DNA from: Allofranklinella schreckenbergeri
GTDB lineage: Bacteria > Pseudomonadota > Gammaproteobacteria > Burkholderiales > Burkholderiaceae_C
DNA length: 64,000 nucleotides
NCBI RefSeq assembly: GCF_003703475.1
Contig: NZ_RDQM01000003.1
Span: forward strand, 62,001-126,000
Reading direction: 5' to 3'
This document shows positions 16,242 through 25,512 of this stretch, piece after piece (the stretch's first letter is position 1; each line of letters starts with the position of its first letter). A program made the translations under genes and the position numbers. The notes below the pieces were generated by a model. That model ran no database searches, had not been told where the DNA came from, and saw only the letters and a list, made by a program, of their open reading frames with translations.

Positions 16242-17132
16242 ATGAGCACAACAGTGGCGCAGCCCGTTGCCTTGCAGGCCAGCACACGCCCCATTGGCGT
16301 GTTCGACAGCGGCATTGGCGGCCTGAGCATCCTGCATGCCTTGCAGCAAGCGCTGCCGGGCGAGGCGTTTGTGTACTTCTCCGATGCCGGTCACGCCCCT
16401 TATGGCGAACGCCCCGATGCCTTCATTGCCCAGCGCTGTTTGCATATCACCGAAGCGCTGATCCGGCAGCAGGGCATCAAGGCGCTGGTGGTGGCTTGCA
16501 ACACGGCCACGACGGTCGCCATCCATTGGCTGCGCCAGCGCCACCCGGATTTGCCCATCATCGGCGTGGAGCCTGCCCTCAAGCCCGCGCTGGAGCGCAG
16601 CGCCAGCGCCCAGGTGGCCGTGCTGGCAACCGATCGCACGCTGAGCAGCGCCAAATACCAGGCACTGGCGGCGCGCATGGCGCAGGCCTATCCGCATGCG
16701 CGCATCGTGGCTGTGCCCTGCTCAGGGCTGGCAGGCGCGATCGAAAGCGGCGACGTTGCCTTGGTCGATACCCTTTGCGCCCGTTACACCGCCCAGGCCT
16801 GCCAAACCGCGCCTGGCGTGGATACGCTGGTGCTGGGCTGCACCCACTACCCGCTGGCGTTGGAGGCGCTGCGCCGCCACGCGCCCACTGGGCTGGCCTT
16901 CATCGACTCGGCCCCGGCAGTGGCCCGGCAAACGCGCATGCGTCTGGATGCGGTGGGTTTGCTCGCCCCACAGCCCAAAGGCTGGCCGCCGCAGCCTGCG
17001 CGCCCGGGCTTGCAGTTATTGGGTTCGGGCGATGTGCACGCCCTGCAAGCGCAAGCCAAGCGCCACCTGGCCCACTTGACCCACGTGGGGCGAATAGGGG
17101 AGGGCGCTCAAGCCAAGGGGCAGGCTGCGTAG
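16242..17132 (+). CDS. murI: Glutamate racemase
   Basis: 296 residues. Makes D-glutamate for peptidoglycan. The two catalytic cysteines are Cys86 (VVACNTAT) and Cys200 (LGCTHYP). The N-terminal IGVFDSGIGGLSIL, the FSDAGHAPYGER motif and the GVEPALKPA segment are all intact. An alternating Ala/Gln-rich tail ends the protein. Probably co-transcribed with erpA. Confidence 0.96.
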   Translation: MSTTVAQPVALQASTRPIGVFDSGIGGLSILHALQQALPGEAFVYFSDAGHAPYGERPDAFIAQRCLHITEALIRQQGIKALVVACNTATTVAIHWLRQRHPDLPIIGVEPALKPALERSASAQVAVLATDRTLSSAKYQALAARMAQAYPHARIVAVPCSGLAGAIESGDVALVDTLCARYTAQACQTAPGVDTLVLGCTHYPLALEALRRHAPTGLAFIDSAPAVARQTRMRLDAVGLLAPQPKGWPPQPARPGLQLLGSGDVHALQAQAKRHLAHLTHVGRIGEGAQAKGQAA

Positions 17133-17220
17133 CGGTTTGCAGCGGCAAGAGCTGCAAAAGGGGCGAGGAAGGCGCGCTGTGCTGTGCTGCGCCCCGGCAC
17201 AAGACTTCGATCCAATAAGA

Positions 17221-17243
17221 AACGCTGCTCTCAAAGCAGCGTG
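17221..17243. terminator. Hairpin between convergent murI and a hypothetical gene
   Basis: ACGCTGCT-CTCAA-AGCAGCGT is a perfect 8-bp stem with a 5-nt loop. There is no T-run, so it may stop transcription only with Rho, or it may stabilise a 3-prime end. Confidence 0.4.
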
Positions 17244-17286
17244 TTCCATGTGTTTGCTCGATGCGCGTTTGATGCGCTCAAGGCGC

Positions 17287-17949
17287 TCAGTGCAGATGCC
17301 GGGGCGGGCGTCGGCCGCCGCCGTGGCCGCTGCTCCCGCCCGAGCCGCCCGATTCGCCACGGGGCGGGCGGCCCAACTCCAGCGAGCTGACCAGCGCATC
17401 AAAGCGGCCTGTGAAAAGCCGGTCGATTTCGTTGACCACGCCGGTGAGTTCGGCGGCCTCGAAGTGCCGCTCCATCAGGCTGACCACGTCCTGCACCAGC
17501 AAGTCGCGTTGCACCTGCATGATGGCCGATGGCGTGGGGCCGACGAACAGCAGAAAGAAATCATCGCGCGCCTGCTCGCCGCGGGCGTTGGCTTCGTCTT
17601 CTTCGTCCTCGTCCATATCGTCCCAGGCGCGGTCGTAGAACGTTACTTCAATGACGCAGCCGCGGTCGGCCAGATCGTTGAGGTTCATGCAGACTTCGTC
17701 GATCACCTGGCGGAAATCCTCTCCGCCGCGCACCGTCCAGCACATTTGCAGCACATGCTCGCGCGCAATGAATTCAATGCCAGGCTCTTCTTCGTAATAC
17801 CCCACGGCGGCAGCGGCCAGAGAACGTGCGCCCGCGTACTGCCACATGGGCTTGAGCGCCTCCTCAATGGCGCTGAAACTCACATCGCGGCGCACGAAAA
17901 CCTGCCCGTGGACGTGAATTTCAAAAGGGGTGTCGTTATCGTTTGTCAT
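17287..17949 (-). CDS. Conserved hypothetical protein (DUF6806-like)
   Basis: 220 residues from ATG 17949. No signal peptide or membrane segment. The N-terminal half contains MTNDNDTPFEIHVHGQVFVR and GYYEEEPGIEFIAREHVLQM, and an acidic patch DDMDEDEEDEANARG near residue 125. The C-terminus is a Gly/Ser/Arg-rich tail (GGSGGSSGHGGGRRPP). I recall similar Burkholderiales proteins as DUF6806, but cannot confirm it here. The function is unknown. Convergent with murI, and moaC lies 116 bp further along on the same strand. Confidence 0.55.
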   Translation of the reverse strand: MTNDNDTPFEIHVHGQVFVRRDVSFSAIEEALKPMWQYAGARSLAAAAVGYYEEEPGIEFIAREHVLQMCWTVRGGEDFRQVIDEVCMNLNDLADRGCVIEVTFYDRAWDDMDEDEEDEANARGEQARDDFFLLFVGPTPSAIMQVQRDLLVQDVVSLMERHFEAAELTGVVNEIDRLFTGRFDALVSSLELGRPPRGESGGSGGSSGHGGGRRPPRHLH

Positions 17950-18065
17950 GGCTGGCTTACTTCTACCGTCAAAAGCGCGCGGGCCGCACCCGCGCACAAA
18001 GGGCCGACACTATAACCCCATGCCATAGGGGGGAGCGGGGGCGACGGCCCCATCAGCCGCCGCCA

Positions 18066-18593
18066 TCAGCCGCCGCCCTCGGTAGTGCTCTCGGCTCTGG
18101 CCCAGGGGCCGCTTTTGCCGCCCTCCTTGCGCAGCAGATAGACCGATTCAATCACCATGCCTTTGTCGATGGCCTTGAGCATGTCGTACACCGTCAGCAG
18201 GCCGATGCTGGCGCCGGTGAGGGCTTCCATCTCCACGCCCGTCTTGCCCTGGGTTTCGGCCGTGACCTGGATGGCCACGCTGGGCGTTTGCGCATCGAGC
18301 GTGAACTCGACGCTCAAATGCGTCAGCGGCAGGGGGTGGCATAGCGGGATCAGCGCCGATGTTTGCTTGGCCCCCTGAATGGCGGCGATGCGCGCCACGC
18401 CCAGCACATCGCCTTTGGGGCTGGTTTCGGGGGCTTGCAGGGCGGCAAACGTGGCGGGCGAGAGGCGGATGCGCCCGCAGGCCACGGCTTTGCGATGGGT
18501 GGGCGCTTTGTGGGCTACGTCCACCATCCAGGCTTGGCCCTGGGCGTCGAAATGGGTGAGTCGGGCCTGTTCGGTCGCGGCTGGAGAGGTCAT
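18066..18593 (-). CDS. moaC: Cyclic pyranopterin monophosphate synthase
   Basis: 175 residues. Second step of molybdenum-cofactor synthesis, forming cPMP. Conserved features are [39 protein letters not shown], and the C-terminal [20 protein letters not shown] with KAIDKGM. ATG 18593 is preferred over the TTG at 18614, which lies inside repeat R5. No good ribosome-binding site is visible. No other moa gene is in the window. Confidence 0.93.
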   Translation of the reverse strand: MTSPAATEQARLTHFDAQGQAWMVDVAHKAPTHRKAVACGRIRLSPATFAALQAPETSPKGDVLGVARIAAIQGAKQTSALIPLCHPLPLTHLSVEFTLDAQTPSVAIQVTAETQGKTGVEMEALTGASIGLLTVYDMLKAIDKGMVIESVYLLRKEGGKSGPWARAESTTEGGG

Positions 18594-18598
18594 GAGTG

Positions 18599-18677
18599 AT
18601 TTTTTATCGATCAATAGGAAAAGAAATATGCCTGTTTTGGCATGTTTTTATTGGCGTGAATTTTCTTGATTGGAAAG
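18599..18677. repeat. Palindromic AT-rich intergenic repeat, copy R5
   Basis: Arms ATCGATCAATAGGAAAAGA and TTTTCTTGATTGGAAA. The centre ATGCCTGTTTTGGCAT is a perfect small hairpin. It begins a few bases upstream of moaC, so moaC must be transcribed through or from it. Confidence 0.8.
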
Positions 18678-18744
18678 TTTGGGGTTCCAGAGGTGCAGGA
18701 GGGCTTTGGACATGAGGCGGGGATTGTGCGCTGGTTTTTCGAAT

Positions 18745-18826
18745 ATATTTTTAAATCAATTGGCAAATAAATATACTTTTTATGGCTTGATTAGTAATGC
18801 ATTGAATTTCTTTTGAATGGTAAATA
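18745..18826. repeat. Palindromic AT-rich intergenic repeat, copy R6
   Basis: Left arm TTTTTAAATCAATTGGCAAAT and right arm GAATTTCTTTTGAATGGTAAA. The centre is degenerate (ATACTTTTTATGGC). It is the second copy in the same 260-bp gap. Confidence 0.65.
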
Positions 18827-18855
18827 CGTGGATTGCGCTCAAAGCGTGGCCTTGT

Positions 18856-20178
18856 TCACCTGCCTTGCGCCTGCCAGGCGGTGGCGACGGCGTCGGCCAG
18901 GCGGTCGAGCGCACCGCGGTGGCTTTGGGCGAAGGCGAGGGCGTGATTTTGCATGGCGTGCAGTTGGCTGCGGTGGTGCAGCAGTGCGGCGGCTTGGGTG
19001 ATGGCCTGGGCGATGTCGCCCGCGCGCAGGGCCGCCTGGTGGGCCAGGGCGTCGTCGGCGGCCTGGGCAAAGTTGAAGGTGTGCGGCCCCATGACGACGG
19101 GGCAGGCGCAGGCGCAGGCTTCGATGAGGTTTTGCCCGCCCAGCGGCGCGAAGGAGCCGCCCAGCAAGGCGGCGTGGGCGAGGCTGTAGTACAGGGCCAT
19201 TTCGCCCATGCTGTCGCCCAGCCAGATGGTGGGTTGGGCAATGGGGTTTTTGCCTGGGCCTGCAACGGGGCTTTCAACGGGGCCTTGCTCGCCCCAGGCG
19301 CTGCGGCGCGCCACGCGCAGGCCGTGCTGTTGCAGCAGGTGTTCGACGGCGTCGAAGCGCTGGGGGTGGCGCGGCACGATCAGCCATTGCACTTGTTGCA
19401 AGAGCGCCGGGGGCAGGGCGGCGAGCCAGGCGGCTTCTTCGCCCTCGCGGCTGCTGGCGAGGATGGCGATGGGCTGGCCACCGGCTTGCATGTGGCGCTC
19501 GCGCCAGGCGTGGCCGAGCTGGCGTTGGGCGGCGTCGGGGCGGGCGTCGAATTTGATGTTGCCAGTGATGGCGGTGACGGGCGCGCCGATGTCGCGCAGG
19601 CGCTGGGCGTCGGCCTCGGTTTGGGCGAGCACGGCGGCCAGGTGGCGGTAGGCCGGCCCCATGAGCCAGCGCGCCCGCAGGATGCGGGCGTGGGAGCGGG
19701 CATTGAGCCGCGCATTGACCAGCCACAGCGGCAGGCTCTGGCGGCGGCATTGCTCGACCATGTTGGGCCAGACCTCGGTTTCCATCAGCAGGCCCAGCCG
19801 GGGCTGGAAGTGGGCCAGAAAGCGCCCCACGGCCGCGCGTGTATCCCACGGGTACCAGCATTGCAGATCGCCCGCGCGCAAAAGGCGTTGGCCCTCGGCG
19901 CGGCCGGTGGCGGTGCCGTGGGTGAGCAACAGCGGCAGATCGGGGATGCGCGCGCGCAGGGCTTCGATGAGCAGGCCTGCGGTACGCGTTTCGCCCAGAG
20001 AGACGGCATGAATCCACAGTGGGCGGGCATCGCGGGCGGTGGGAGGGATGGGGGGGAAGCCGTAATGCCCGAAGCGCTCTGGCACCAGATGGCCATACAG
20101 CGGCTCGGCCTGCGCGCGGCGCGCCAGTTTGCGGCGCAGCAGGGGTTGGGCGAGGGTGAGCAGGGTGTTGTAGGGCAT
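18856..20178 (-). CDS. waaA: 3-deoxy-D-manno-octulosonic acid transferase
   Basis: 440 residues from ATG 20178; the longer frame upstream overlaps the rnhA region and is a shadow. GT-B glycosyltransferase that adds Kdo to lipid A at the inner membrane. Signatures: PLWIHAVSLGETRTAGLLI (the acidic catalytic region), LMETEVWPNM, NARLNARSHAR, ITGNIKFDA, and GGQNLIEACACACPVVMGPH. An N-terminal amphipathic helix anchors it. It is divergent from rnhA. Confidence 0.94.
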   Translation of the reverse strand: MPYNTLLTLAQPLLRRKLARRAQAEPLYGHLVPERFGHYGFPPIPPTARDARPLWIHAVSLGETRTAGLLIEALRARIPDLPLLLTHGTATGRAEGQRLLRAGDLQCWYPWDTRAAVGRFLAHFQPRLGLLMETEVWPNMVEQCRRQSLPLWLVNARLNARSHARILRARWLMGPAYRHLAAVLAQTEADAQRLRDIGAPVTAITGNIKFDARPDAAQRQLGHAWRERHMQAGGQPIAILASSREGEEAAWLAALPPALLQQVQWLIVPRHPQRFDAVEHLLQQHGLRVARRSAWGEQGPVESPVAGPGKNPIAQPTIWLGDSMGEMALYYSLAHAALLGGSFAPLGGQNLIEACACACPVVMGPHTFNFAQAADDALAHQAALRAGDIAQAITQAAALLHHRSQLHAMQNHALAFAQSHRGALDRLADAVATAWQAQGR

Positions 20179-20292
20179 GGCGGTGCGTGGGGGGAGGCGC
20201 GAAGCCGTAAGAATGCCCGATTCCCACGGCTTGCTTGGGAATGAAGGCGGCATAATCGCGGGTTTTTTCGCGCTGCCGCGCCCGCACAGCAC

Positions 20293-20751
20293 ATGTCGCA
20301 AGCCCTTCCCGAAGTCACCATCTACACCGACGGCGCCTGCAAAGGCAATCCCGGTGCGGGAGGCTGGGGCGCTTTGCTCCAGTCGGGCGGCGCCAGCAAG
20401 GAAATCTGGGGTGGCGAGCCGGGCACCACCAACAACCGCATGGAGCTGCGCGCCGTCATCGAGGCGCTGGCGCTGCTCAAGCGCCCTTGCCGCGTCACGC
20501 TTTACCTGGACAGTGAATATGTGCGCAAAGGCATTACGGAGTGGATTCACGGCTGGAAGGCCAAGAACTGGAAAACCGCCAGCGGCCAGCCGGTGAAAAA
20601 CGTGGAGTTGTGGCGCGCGCTGGACGAGCAAGTGCACAGCCGCGGCCACCGCATCGCCTGGCATTGGGTGAAAGGCCATGCGGGCCACCCCGGCAACGAG
20701 CGCGCCGACGCGCTGGCCAACCGGGGCGTGCAGGAGTTGCAGGGGCGCTGA
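20293..20751 (+). CDS. rnhA: Ribonuclease HI
   Basis: 152 residues, normal length. Cuts RNA in RNA-DNA hybrids. The active-site acids are in [14 protein letters not shown] (first Asp), [12 protein letters not shown] (Glu), [10 protein letters not shown] (Asp) and [12 protein letters not shown] (last Asp). The basic [10 protein letters not shown] loop is the substrate handle. Divergent from waaA. The metNI genes follow at about 100 bp. Confidence 0.96.
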   Translation: MSQALPEVTIYTDGACKGNPGAGGWGALLQSGGASKEIWGGEPGTTNNRMELRAVIEALALLKRPCRVTLYLDSEYVRKGITEWIHGWKAKNWKTASGQPVKNVELWRALDEQVHSRGHRIAWHWVKGHAGHPGNERADALANRGVQELQGR

Positions 20752-20849
20752 GCGCCCCGCAGGGCCGCCAGCCAATCAACAGCAGCCAACAGACCAGGAG
20801 CCGGGCGCATGCCGCAGCGCGAACGCATCAAGCATGGGGAGAAGCAGGG

Positions 20850-21980
20850 GTGACGAGCCTGACAACACACACAGCCGCAGCGGCCCAGCCGGGCGACGCT
20901 GTGGTTTTCAAGGGCGTGGGCAAAACGTATCAGGCCGCATCCGGCCCGGTGCATGCGCTGGCCGACATCGATTTGGCGATTCCTCGCGGCTGCATCTTCG
21001 GCATCATTGGCCGCAGCGGGGCGGGTAAATCCAGCTTGCTGCGCACCATCAACCGGCTGGAGCGCCCCACTGAAGGGCAGGTGCTGGTGGAAGGGGTGGA
21101 CATAGGTAGCCTGAGCGAGGAGGCACTGGTGCGCCAGCGCAGGCGCATCGGCATGATTTTTCAGCACTTCAACCTGCTGGCGGCCAAGACGGTGTGGGAG
21201 AACGTGGCCTTGCCGCTGCAAGTGGCGGGCGTGCCCGCCGCGCAGACCGAAGCGCGGGTGCGCGAGCTGCTGGAGCTGGTGGGCTTGGCCGACAAGCGCG
21301 ATGTGTACCCCAAGCGCCTCTCGGGCGGGCAAAAGCAGCGCGTGGGCATTGCGCGCGCACTGGTGCACAACCCGCCGATTTTGCTGTGCGACGAGGCGAC
21401 TTCGGCGCTGGATCCGGAGACCACGGCTGCGATCTTGCATTTGCTGCGCGACATCAACCGCCGCCTGGGCATTACCGTCATCCTCATCACGCACGAGATG
21501 AGCGTGATCCGCGAGATTGCCGATCGCGTGCTGGTGCTGGAAAAAGGCCGCATTGCCGAGCACGGCGAGGTTTGGCAGGTGTTTGGCGCACCGCGCCACG
21601 CGGCCACCCGCGCGCTGCTGGCGCCGCTGGAGCATGGCTTGCCCGACGATTTGCGCGAACGCCTGCTGCCCGAGCCGCCCGCGCAGCCGCACCAGCGCAT
21701 CGTGCAATTGAGCTACACCGGCGCCCACGGGCTGGAGCCGGATTTCACCCGCCTGGCCCAGGCCCTGCCGGGGCTGCGCTTGCTGCATGGCGGCGTCGAT
21801 CGCATCCAAGGCCATGCGCACGGGCATTTGATCGTCAGTATGGATGGGGCCGCGCCGCTGCCCCCGCAGGCCATGCAGGCAGTGCAGGCGCAAGAGATGG
21901 CTGGCGCGCCCGAAGCCGCGCTGGCAGGGCAGGCCCTGCCGCTGGCCCATCGCATGGAGGTGTTGGGTTATGTCGTTTGA
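20850..21980 (+). CDS. metN: Methionine ABC transporter ATP-binding protein
   Basis: 376 residues from GTG 20850, with GGGGAGAAGCAGG upstream; the open frame extends further but overlaps rnhA. Walker A is GRSGAGKSS (Lys60), the Q-loop region is FQHFNLL, the signature is LSGGQKQR, and Walker B is [13 protein letters not shown]. The C-terminal region from about residue 300 ([19 protein letters not shown]) is the NIL methionine-sensing domain, typical of MetN. It overlaps metI by 11 bp. No metQ binding-protein gene follows. Confidence 0.92.
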   Translation: MTSLTTHTAAAAQPGDAVVFKGVGKTYQAASGPVHALADIDLAIPRGCIFGIIGRSGAGKSSLLRTINRLERPTEGQVLVEGVDIGSLSEEALVRQRRRIGMIFQHFNLLAAKTVWENVALPLQVAGVPAAQTEARVRELLELVGLADKRDVYPKRLSGGQKQRVGIARALVHNPPILLCDEATSALDPETTAAILHLLRDINRRLGITVILITHEMSVIREIADRVLVLEKGRIAEHGEVWQVFGAPRHAATRALLAPLEHGLPDDLRERLLPEPPAQPHQRIVQLSYTGAHGLEPDFTRLAQALPGLRLLHGGVDRIQGHAHGHLIVSMDGAAPLPPQAMQAVQAQEMAGAPEAALAGQALPLAHRMEVLGYVV

Positions 21981-22662
21981 ATCCCTGTTGCAAAGCTGGC
22001 AGCCCGCCTGGCTGTCGATCCCGCTGACCACTTACTGGCAATCGCTGCTGGAGACGTTGCTGATGGTGGGCGTCTCCGGCGCCATCGCTTTTTTGGCGGG
22101 CGTGCCGCTGGCGCTGCTCTTGATCGTCACCGCGCCGGGGGGCTTTCTGGCTTCGCCGGGCATCAACCGCGCGGTGGGCTACGTCGTCAACGGCTTTCGC
22201 GCCGTGCCTTTCATCGTGCTGCTGGTGGCGCTCATCCCGTTCACGCGCTGGGTCGTGGGCACCACCATCGGCGTGTGGGCGGCCATCGTGCCGCTGGCCA
22301 TCAGCGCCACGCCGTTTTTCGCCCGCATTGCCGAGGTCAGCCTGCGCGAAGTCGATCCCGGCCTGATCGAAGCGGCCCAGGCCATGGGCTGCCGCAAGTG
22401 GGACATCGTGCGCCACGTCTATCTGCCCGAAGCCATGCCCGGCATCATCGGCGGCTTCACCATCACCTTGGTAGCGCTCATCAGCTCCTCGGCCATGGCC
22501 GGTGCGGTGGGCGCGGGGGGGCTGGGCGATTTGGCCATTCGCTATGGCTACCAGCGCTTTGATTCGCAGGTGATGGTCGTCGTCATCGTTGCCTTGCTGC
22601 TGCTGGTCACCGCCGTGCAGTTTGCGGGCGACCGCTACGTGCGCTGGCTGCGCGAGCGTTGA
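21970..22662 (+). CDS. metI: Methionine ABC transporter permease
   Basis: 230 residues. Five membrane spans of the binding-protein-dependent transport type. The EAA loop ([25 protein letters not shown]) meets MetN. The ATG lies within the metN 3-prime end (11-bp overlap), implying translational coupling. The next gene is rsmE, 8 bp away and unrelated, so the operon has lost or never had metQ here. Confidence 0.93.
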   Translation: MSFESLLQSWQPAWLSIPLTTYWQSLLETLLMVGVSGAIAFLAGVPLALLLIVTAPGGFLASPGINRAVGYVVNGFRAVPFIVLLVALIPFTRWVVGTTIGVWAAIVPLAISATPFFARIAEVSLREVDPGLIEAAQAMGCRKWDIVRHVYLPEAMPGIIGGFTITLVALISSSAMAGAVGAGGLGDLAIRYGYQRFDSQVMVVVIVALLLLVTAVQFAGDRYVRWLRER

Positions 22663-22670
22663 GGCGCGTC

Positions 22671-23471
22671 ATGCCATCAGCGCCCCGCATCCACCACCCT
22701 GGCCCGCTGGCCATCGGCGCCCATCTGGCCTTGCCCGAGCAGGCCGTGCGCCATGTGCAGGTGCTGCGCATGCAGCCCGGCCAGGCCATCACCCTGTTCC
22801 CCGGCGACGATGCCGAAAGCGGGCACGAATACGCCGCCACCATCACCGAGATGGGCCGCCACAGCGTGCAAGTGCGCATCGACGCCTGCGAAGTGCACGC
22901 GCGCGAAAACCGCATCGCCTTGCACCTGGCCCTGGGCATGCCCAGCAACGAGCGCATGGATTGGCTGGTGGAAAAGGCTACCGAGCTGGGTGCAGCCAGC
23001 ATCACCCCCTTGATGACCGAGCGCAGCGTGCTGCGCCTGCAAGGCGAGCGCGCCGAGAAAAAACGCGCCCACTGGCAGGCCATCGCCATCGCCGCCTGCG
23101 AGCAATGCGGGCGCAACCGCGTGCCGCTGATCCAACCCGTGAGCACGCTGGCGGCCTATGTGCAGGCACAGGTACAGGCACAAGAGAAAGAACAGGCGCA
23201 GGCCGCCGGTGGGGCGCAGCGGCGCTGTGTGTTGAGCCTGCACGCGGGCAGCGCCCGCCTGGATGCACGCTGGCTGGCCGAGCTGGAGCAGGGCGGTGTG
23301 AATGCCCTCACCGTGCTCTCCGGCCCCGAAGGCGGCCTGAGCCAGGCTGAGGAACAACAAGCCCTGGCGGCGGGATGGGCCCCCTTGCACCTGGGCCCGC
23401 GCGTGCTGCGCGCCGAAACCGCGCCGCTGGCCGTGGCGGTTGCGCTGGGGCTGCTGGGGACAGCGCCGTGA
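22671..23471 (+). CDS. rsmE: 16S rRNA m3U1498 methyltransferase
   Basis: 266 residues from ATG 22671 (an in-frame TTG at 22659 is unlikely). SPOUT-class enzyme. Conserved blocks are HVQVLRMQPGQAITLFPGD (PUA-like N-domain), LGMPSNERMDWLVEKATELG, the ACEQCGRNRVP strand, and the knot ALTVLSGPEGGLSQAEE with LGPRVLRAETAPLA. An Ala/Gln-rich insertion (VQAQVQAQEKEQAQAAGG) interrupts the middle. Closely follows metI. Confidence 0.93.
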   Translation: MPSAPRIHHPGPLAIGAHLALPEQAVRHVQVLRMQPGQAITLFPGDDAESGHEYAATITEMGRHSVQVRIDACEVHARENRIALHLALGMPSNERMDWLVEKATELGAASITPLMTERSVLRLQGERAEKKRAHWQAIAIAACEQCGRNRVPLIQPVSTLAAYVQAQVQAQEKEQAQAAGGAQRRCVLSLHAGSARLDARWLAELEQGGVNALTVLSGPEGGLSQAEEQQALAAGWAPLHLGPRVLRAETAPLAVAVALGLLGTAP

Positions 23472-23677
23472 GGCGCGGGGCAAATCGCCCTTGCCCGAAA
23501 GCGGCAACACCAGCCGCAAAGCCAGCGGCAAAAATCCGGCTATCGCTCTGACGGCCTATCCGACGCCCGATCCGAGGTTCCATCCGAGGCCCTATCTGGC
23601 GGCACAATGGCGCGCTTGCGCCAGACTGCACCCCGCGCCCAACCAGCCCTTTTTCTTTTGACGAATCCATCCCGACC

Positions 23678-24295
23678 ATGAAACGCCCATCGCCGCTCTC
23701 CCGCCTTGTTTCCGCCCGCTTGCTCTGCCTAGTCGTGGCGGGCTGCCTGGGCCTGCCTGCTGCTGTTGCGGCGGGCAAGGAAAACGCCGCACCGCCAGCG
23801 GCCAAGGCCAGCCAGGGCAAAGCCGCCAGCGGCAAGCCCTTGGCGGTGAGCTGGGATTCCCTGGTGCCCGCCAATTGGGACCCCAGCGCCGAATTCGCCG
23901 ACTTGTTTGCCGATGGCGCCGAGGAATGGGACGACAGCGACCCGCGCGCGCAAAAGCTCTACGACCGCATGCGCAAAGTCTGGGACAGCGCCCCCACCGT
24001 GAACGACTACCAAGGCAAGCTGGTGCGCCTGCCCGGCTATGTGGTGGCGCTGGAGGACGGCAAGGACGGCCTGCGCGAGCTGCTGCTGGTGCCCAACTTC
24101 GGCGCTTGCATCCACACCCCGCCGCCGCCAGCCAACCAAATCATCCACATCAAGCTGGAAAAACCCGTGAAAGGCTTTGCCTCGCTCGATGCCGTCTGGG
24201 CCACGGGCGAGCTGCAAGTGGCCCGGCAAAACTCCGAAATGGGCGTGAGCGGCTACAGCCTGCGCAACGCCAGACTGGAGCCGTACAAAGAATGA
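23678..24295 (+). CDS. Exported DUF3299 protein
   Basis: 205 residues with a signal peptide (LCLVVAGCLGLPAAVAA, cleaved near residue 32). The mature protein contains the DUF3299 core: LVRLPGYVVALEDGKDGL, then LLVPNFGACIHTPPPPANQI, then VWATGELQVARQNSEMGVSGY. DUF3299 members are small periplasmic or lipoprotein-like proteins often placed near metal or ABC-export genes, with no defined function. Monocistronic; ends at repeat R7 and a terminator. Confidence 0.8.
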   Translation: MKRPSPLSRLVSARLLCLVVAGCLGLPAAVAAGKENAAPPAAKASQGKAASGKPLAVSWDSLVPANWDPSAEFADLFADGAEEWDDSDPRAQKLYDRMRKVWDSAPTVNDYQGKLVRLPGYVVALEDGKDGLRELLLVPNFGACIHTPPPPANQIIHIKLEKPVKGFASLDAVWATGELQVARQNSEMGVSGYSLRNARLEPYKE

Positions 24296-24298
24296 AAT

Positions 24299-24372
24299 AC
24301 ACATCAATGTAAAAATGACTTGATGTGTAACAAGCCATAAAAAGGTTGTTTTGTTTCTTATTGATTGGTAAA
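24299..24372. repeat. Palindromic AT-rich intergenic repeat, copy R7 (divergent)
   Basis: A divergent member: left end ACACATCAATGTAAAAATGA, right end GTTTCTTATTGATTGGTAAA. A second perfect inverted repeat, ACACATCA with TGATGTGT (24300-24328), lies inside it. Confidence 0.6.
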
Positions 24373-24407
24373 AAAGGCCGGGCGTCAGGCGTGTGCCCGG
24401 CCTTTTT
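24371..24407. terminator. Bidirectional Rho-independent terminator
   Basis: AAAAAGGCCGGGC pairs with GCCCGGCCTTTTT around an 11-nt loop. It ends the DUF3299 transcript. Confidence 0.9.
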
Positions 24408-24571
24408 GCATGGTTTTTGCGCCCGCCAGCGTGGGGGTGTTGTGAGAGTGCCTGCAAGCGGGCCGGGGCGACGTTTTTTTCGTGCATACTGCCTCGAACC
24501 CTGTTTGTCCCTACTTGAAAGCCGACGCGTTGACCTCACTCATGTCCCAATCCATCACGCTGGAGGAGTCC

Positions 24572-24865
24572 ATGAACACTTTGTATGAATCCGACGCATT
24601 TTCGGTCGTCCATATGCAGCAGGACGTCGCCTCGGCCCACCTGGAGGGCGAGCAACCGCGCCATCCGCTCGCGGGGCTGGTGCGCCACGGGTTTGAGATT
24701 GTGGATAAACGCTCAGGCCGCGAGGTCTACCTGGACGGCCGCTGGGCGGAGATTTTCCACGCCCAAATCCGCGAATGGCAGCGCAACACCCCCACGCAAG
24801 AGGAAGTGGAAGAAACGCTGGACAGCTACACCGGCCTTGCACACCACCCCGTGCATGTGCACTGA
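24572..24865 (+). CDS. DUF3567 family protein
   Basis: 97 residues from ATG 24572, with GGAGGAG upstream, which fixes the start against an earlier in-frame GTG. Signature MNTLYESDAFSVVHM, then RHGFEIVDKRSGREVYLDG, then NTPTQEEVEETLDSY, as in the small DUF3567 proteins limited to Burkholderiales and relatives. Function unknown. It is directly upstream of tRNA-Ser, as in other members of the order. Confidence 0.85.
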   Translation: MNTLYESDAFSVVHMQQDVASAHLEGEQPRHPLAGLVRHGFEIVDKRSGREVYLDGRWAEIFHAQIREWQRNTPTQEEVEETLDSYTGLAHHPVHVH

Positions 24866-24993
24866 CGCCTTGCACAGCCACTTGCATGCACCCCGGCGGC
24901 GCTGCGCGCGCGCCGGATCGCCCGAGCGCCCCCCGTTTTGCCCGTAGAATCGCGCCCTTGCTGGCCGGCTGCACGACGGATGCGCCAGCAATT

Positions 24994-25081
24994 GGAAGAG
25001 TGGCAGAGCGGTTGAATGCACCGGTCTTGAAAACCGGCGATGGGCGACCATCCGTGGGTTCGAATCCCACCTCTTCCGCCA
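24994..25081 (+). tRNA. tRNA-Ser (anticodon UGA)
   Basis: Acceptor stem GGAAGAG pairs with CTCTTCC. Anticodon loop CTTGAAA carries TGA. A long variable arm (class II) and GTTCGAATC T-loop follow. CCA is encoded (25079-25081). Confidence 0.97.
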
Positions 25082-25142
25082 AGAATCAAAACGCAGCCCG
25101 CTCTCCCCGAAGCGGGCTGCACTTTCTTGACCCACCTCATCA

Positions 25143-25219
25143 CTGCCAGTAGCTCAACTGGATAGAGCAGCTGCCTTCTAAGCAGCAGGTCGGGGGTTCG
25201 AGTCCCTCCTGGCAGGCCA
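25143..25219 (+). tRNA. tRNA-Arg (anticodon UCU)
   Basis: Acceptor CTGCCAG pairs with CTGGCAG. The anticodon loop CTTCTAA carries TCT. T-loop GTTCGAGTC and encoded CCA are present. It lies 62 bp after tRNA-Ser, and 290 bp before rho. Confidence 0.97.
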
Positions 25220-25512
25220 GGCCATGATTTGCTGTCATAATCGCCCGCTTTTCGCCCTCGCTTGGCGGCAGGGGGTGGCGGGGGCTTTCATAAGCTCCTG
25301 GCGCGAGGTTCTCAGAGGCTTTGAACAGGCTTTTTTGCAACTCATCCGCAGTTTTGAGGCCCGCAGCCTTGCCAACGCTGCTGTGCCGTATGGAGGCCCA
25401 CAAGGCCATCGCTGCATCCTTCTTTATCGCCTTGGGCCTTTGAACAGGCTCTGACAGGCGCCTCCCCAACTCCCATCTTCTTTCTTTTCTCCATTTCTGG
25501 AGACTCGATTCC

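Noticed and set aside
18817-20244. 475-residue plus-strand frame
   Set aside because: Shadow of waaA; no recognised motifs.
24482-24865. Longer start for the DUF3567 gene (GTG upstream)
   Set aside because: The GGAGGAG site and homologous N-terminus point to ATG 24572.
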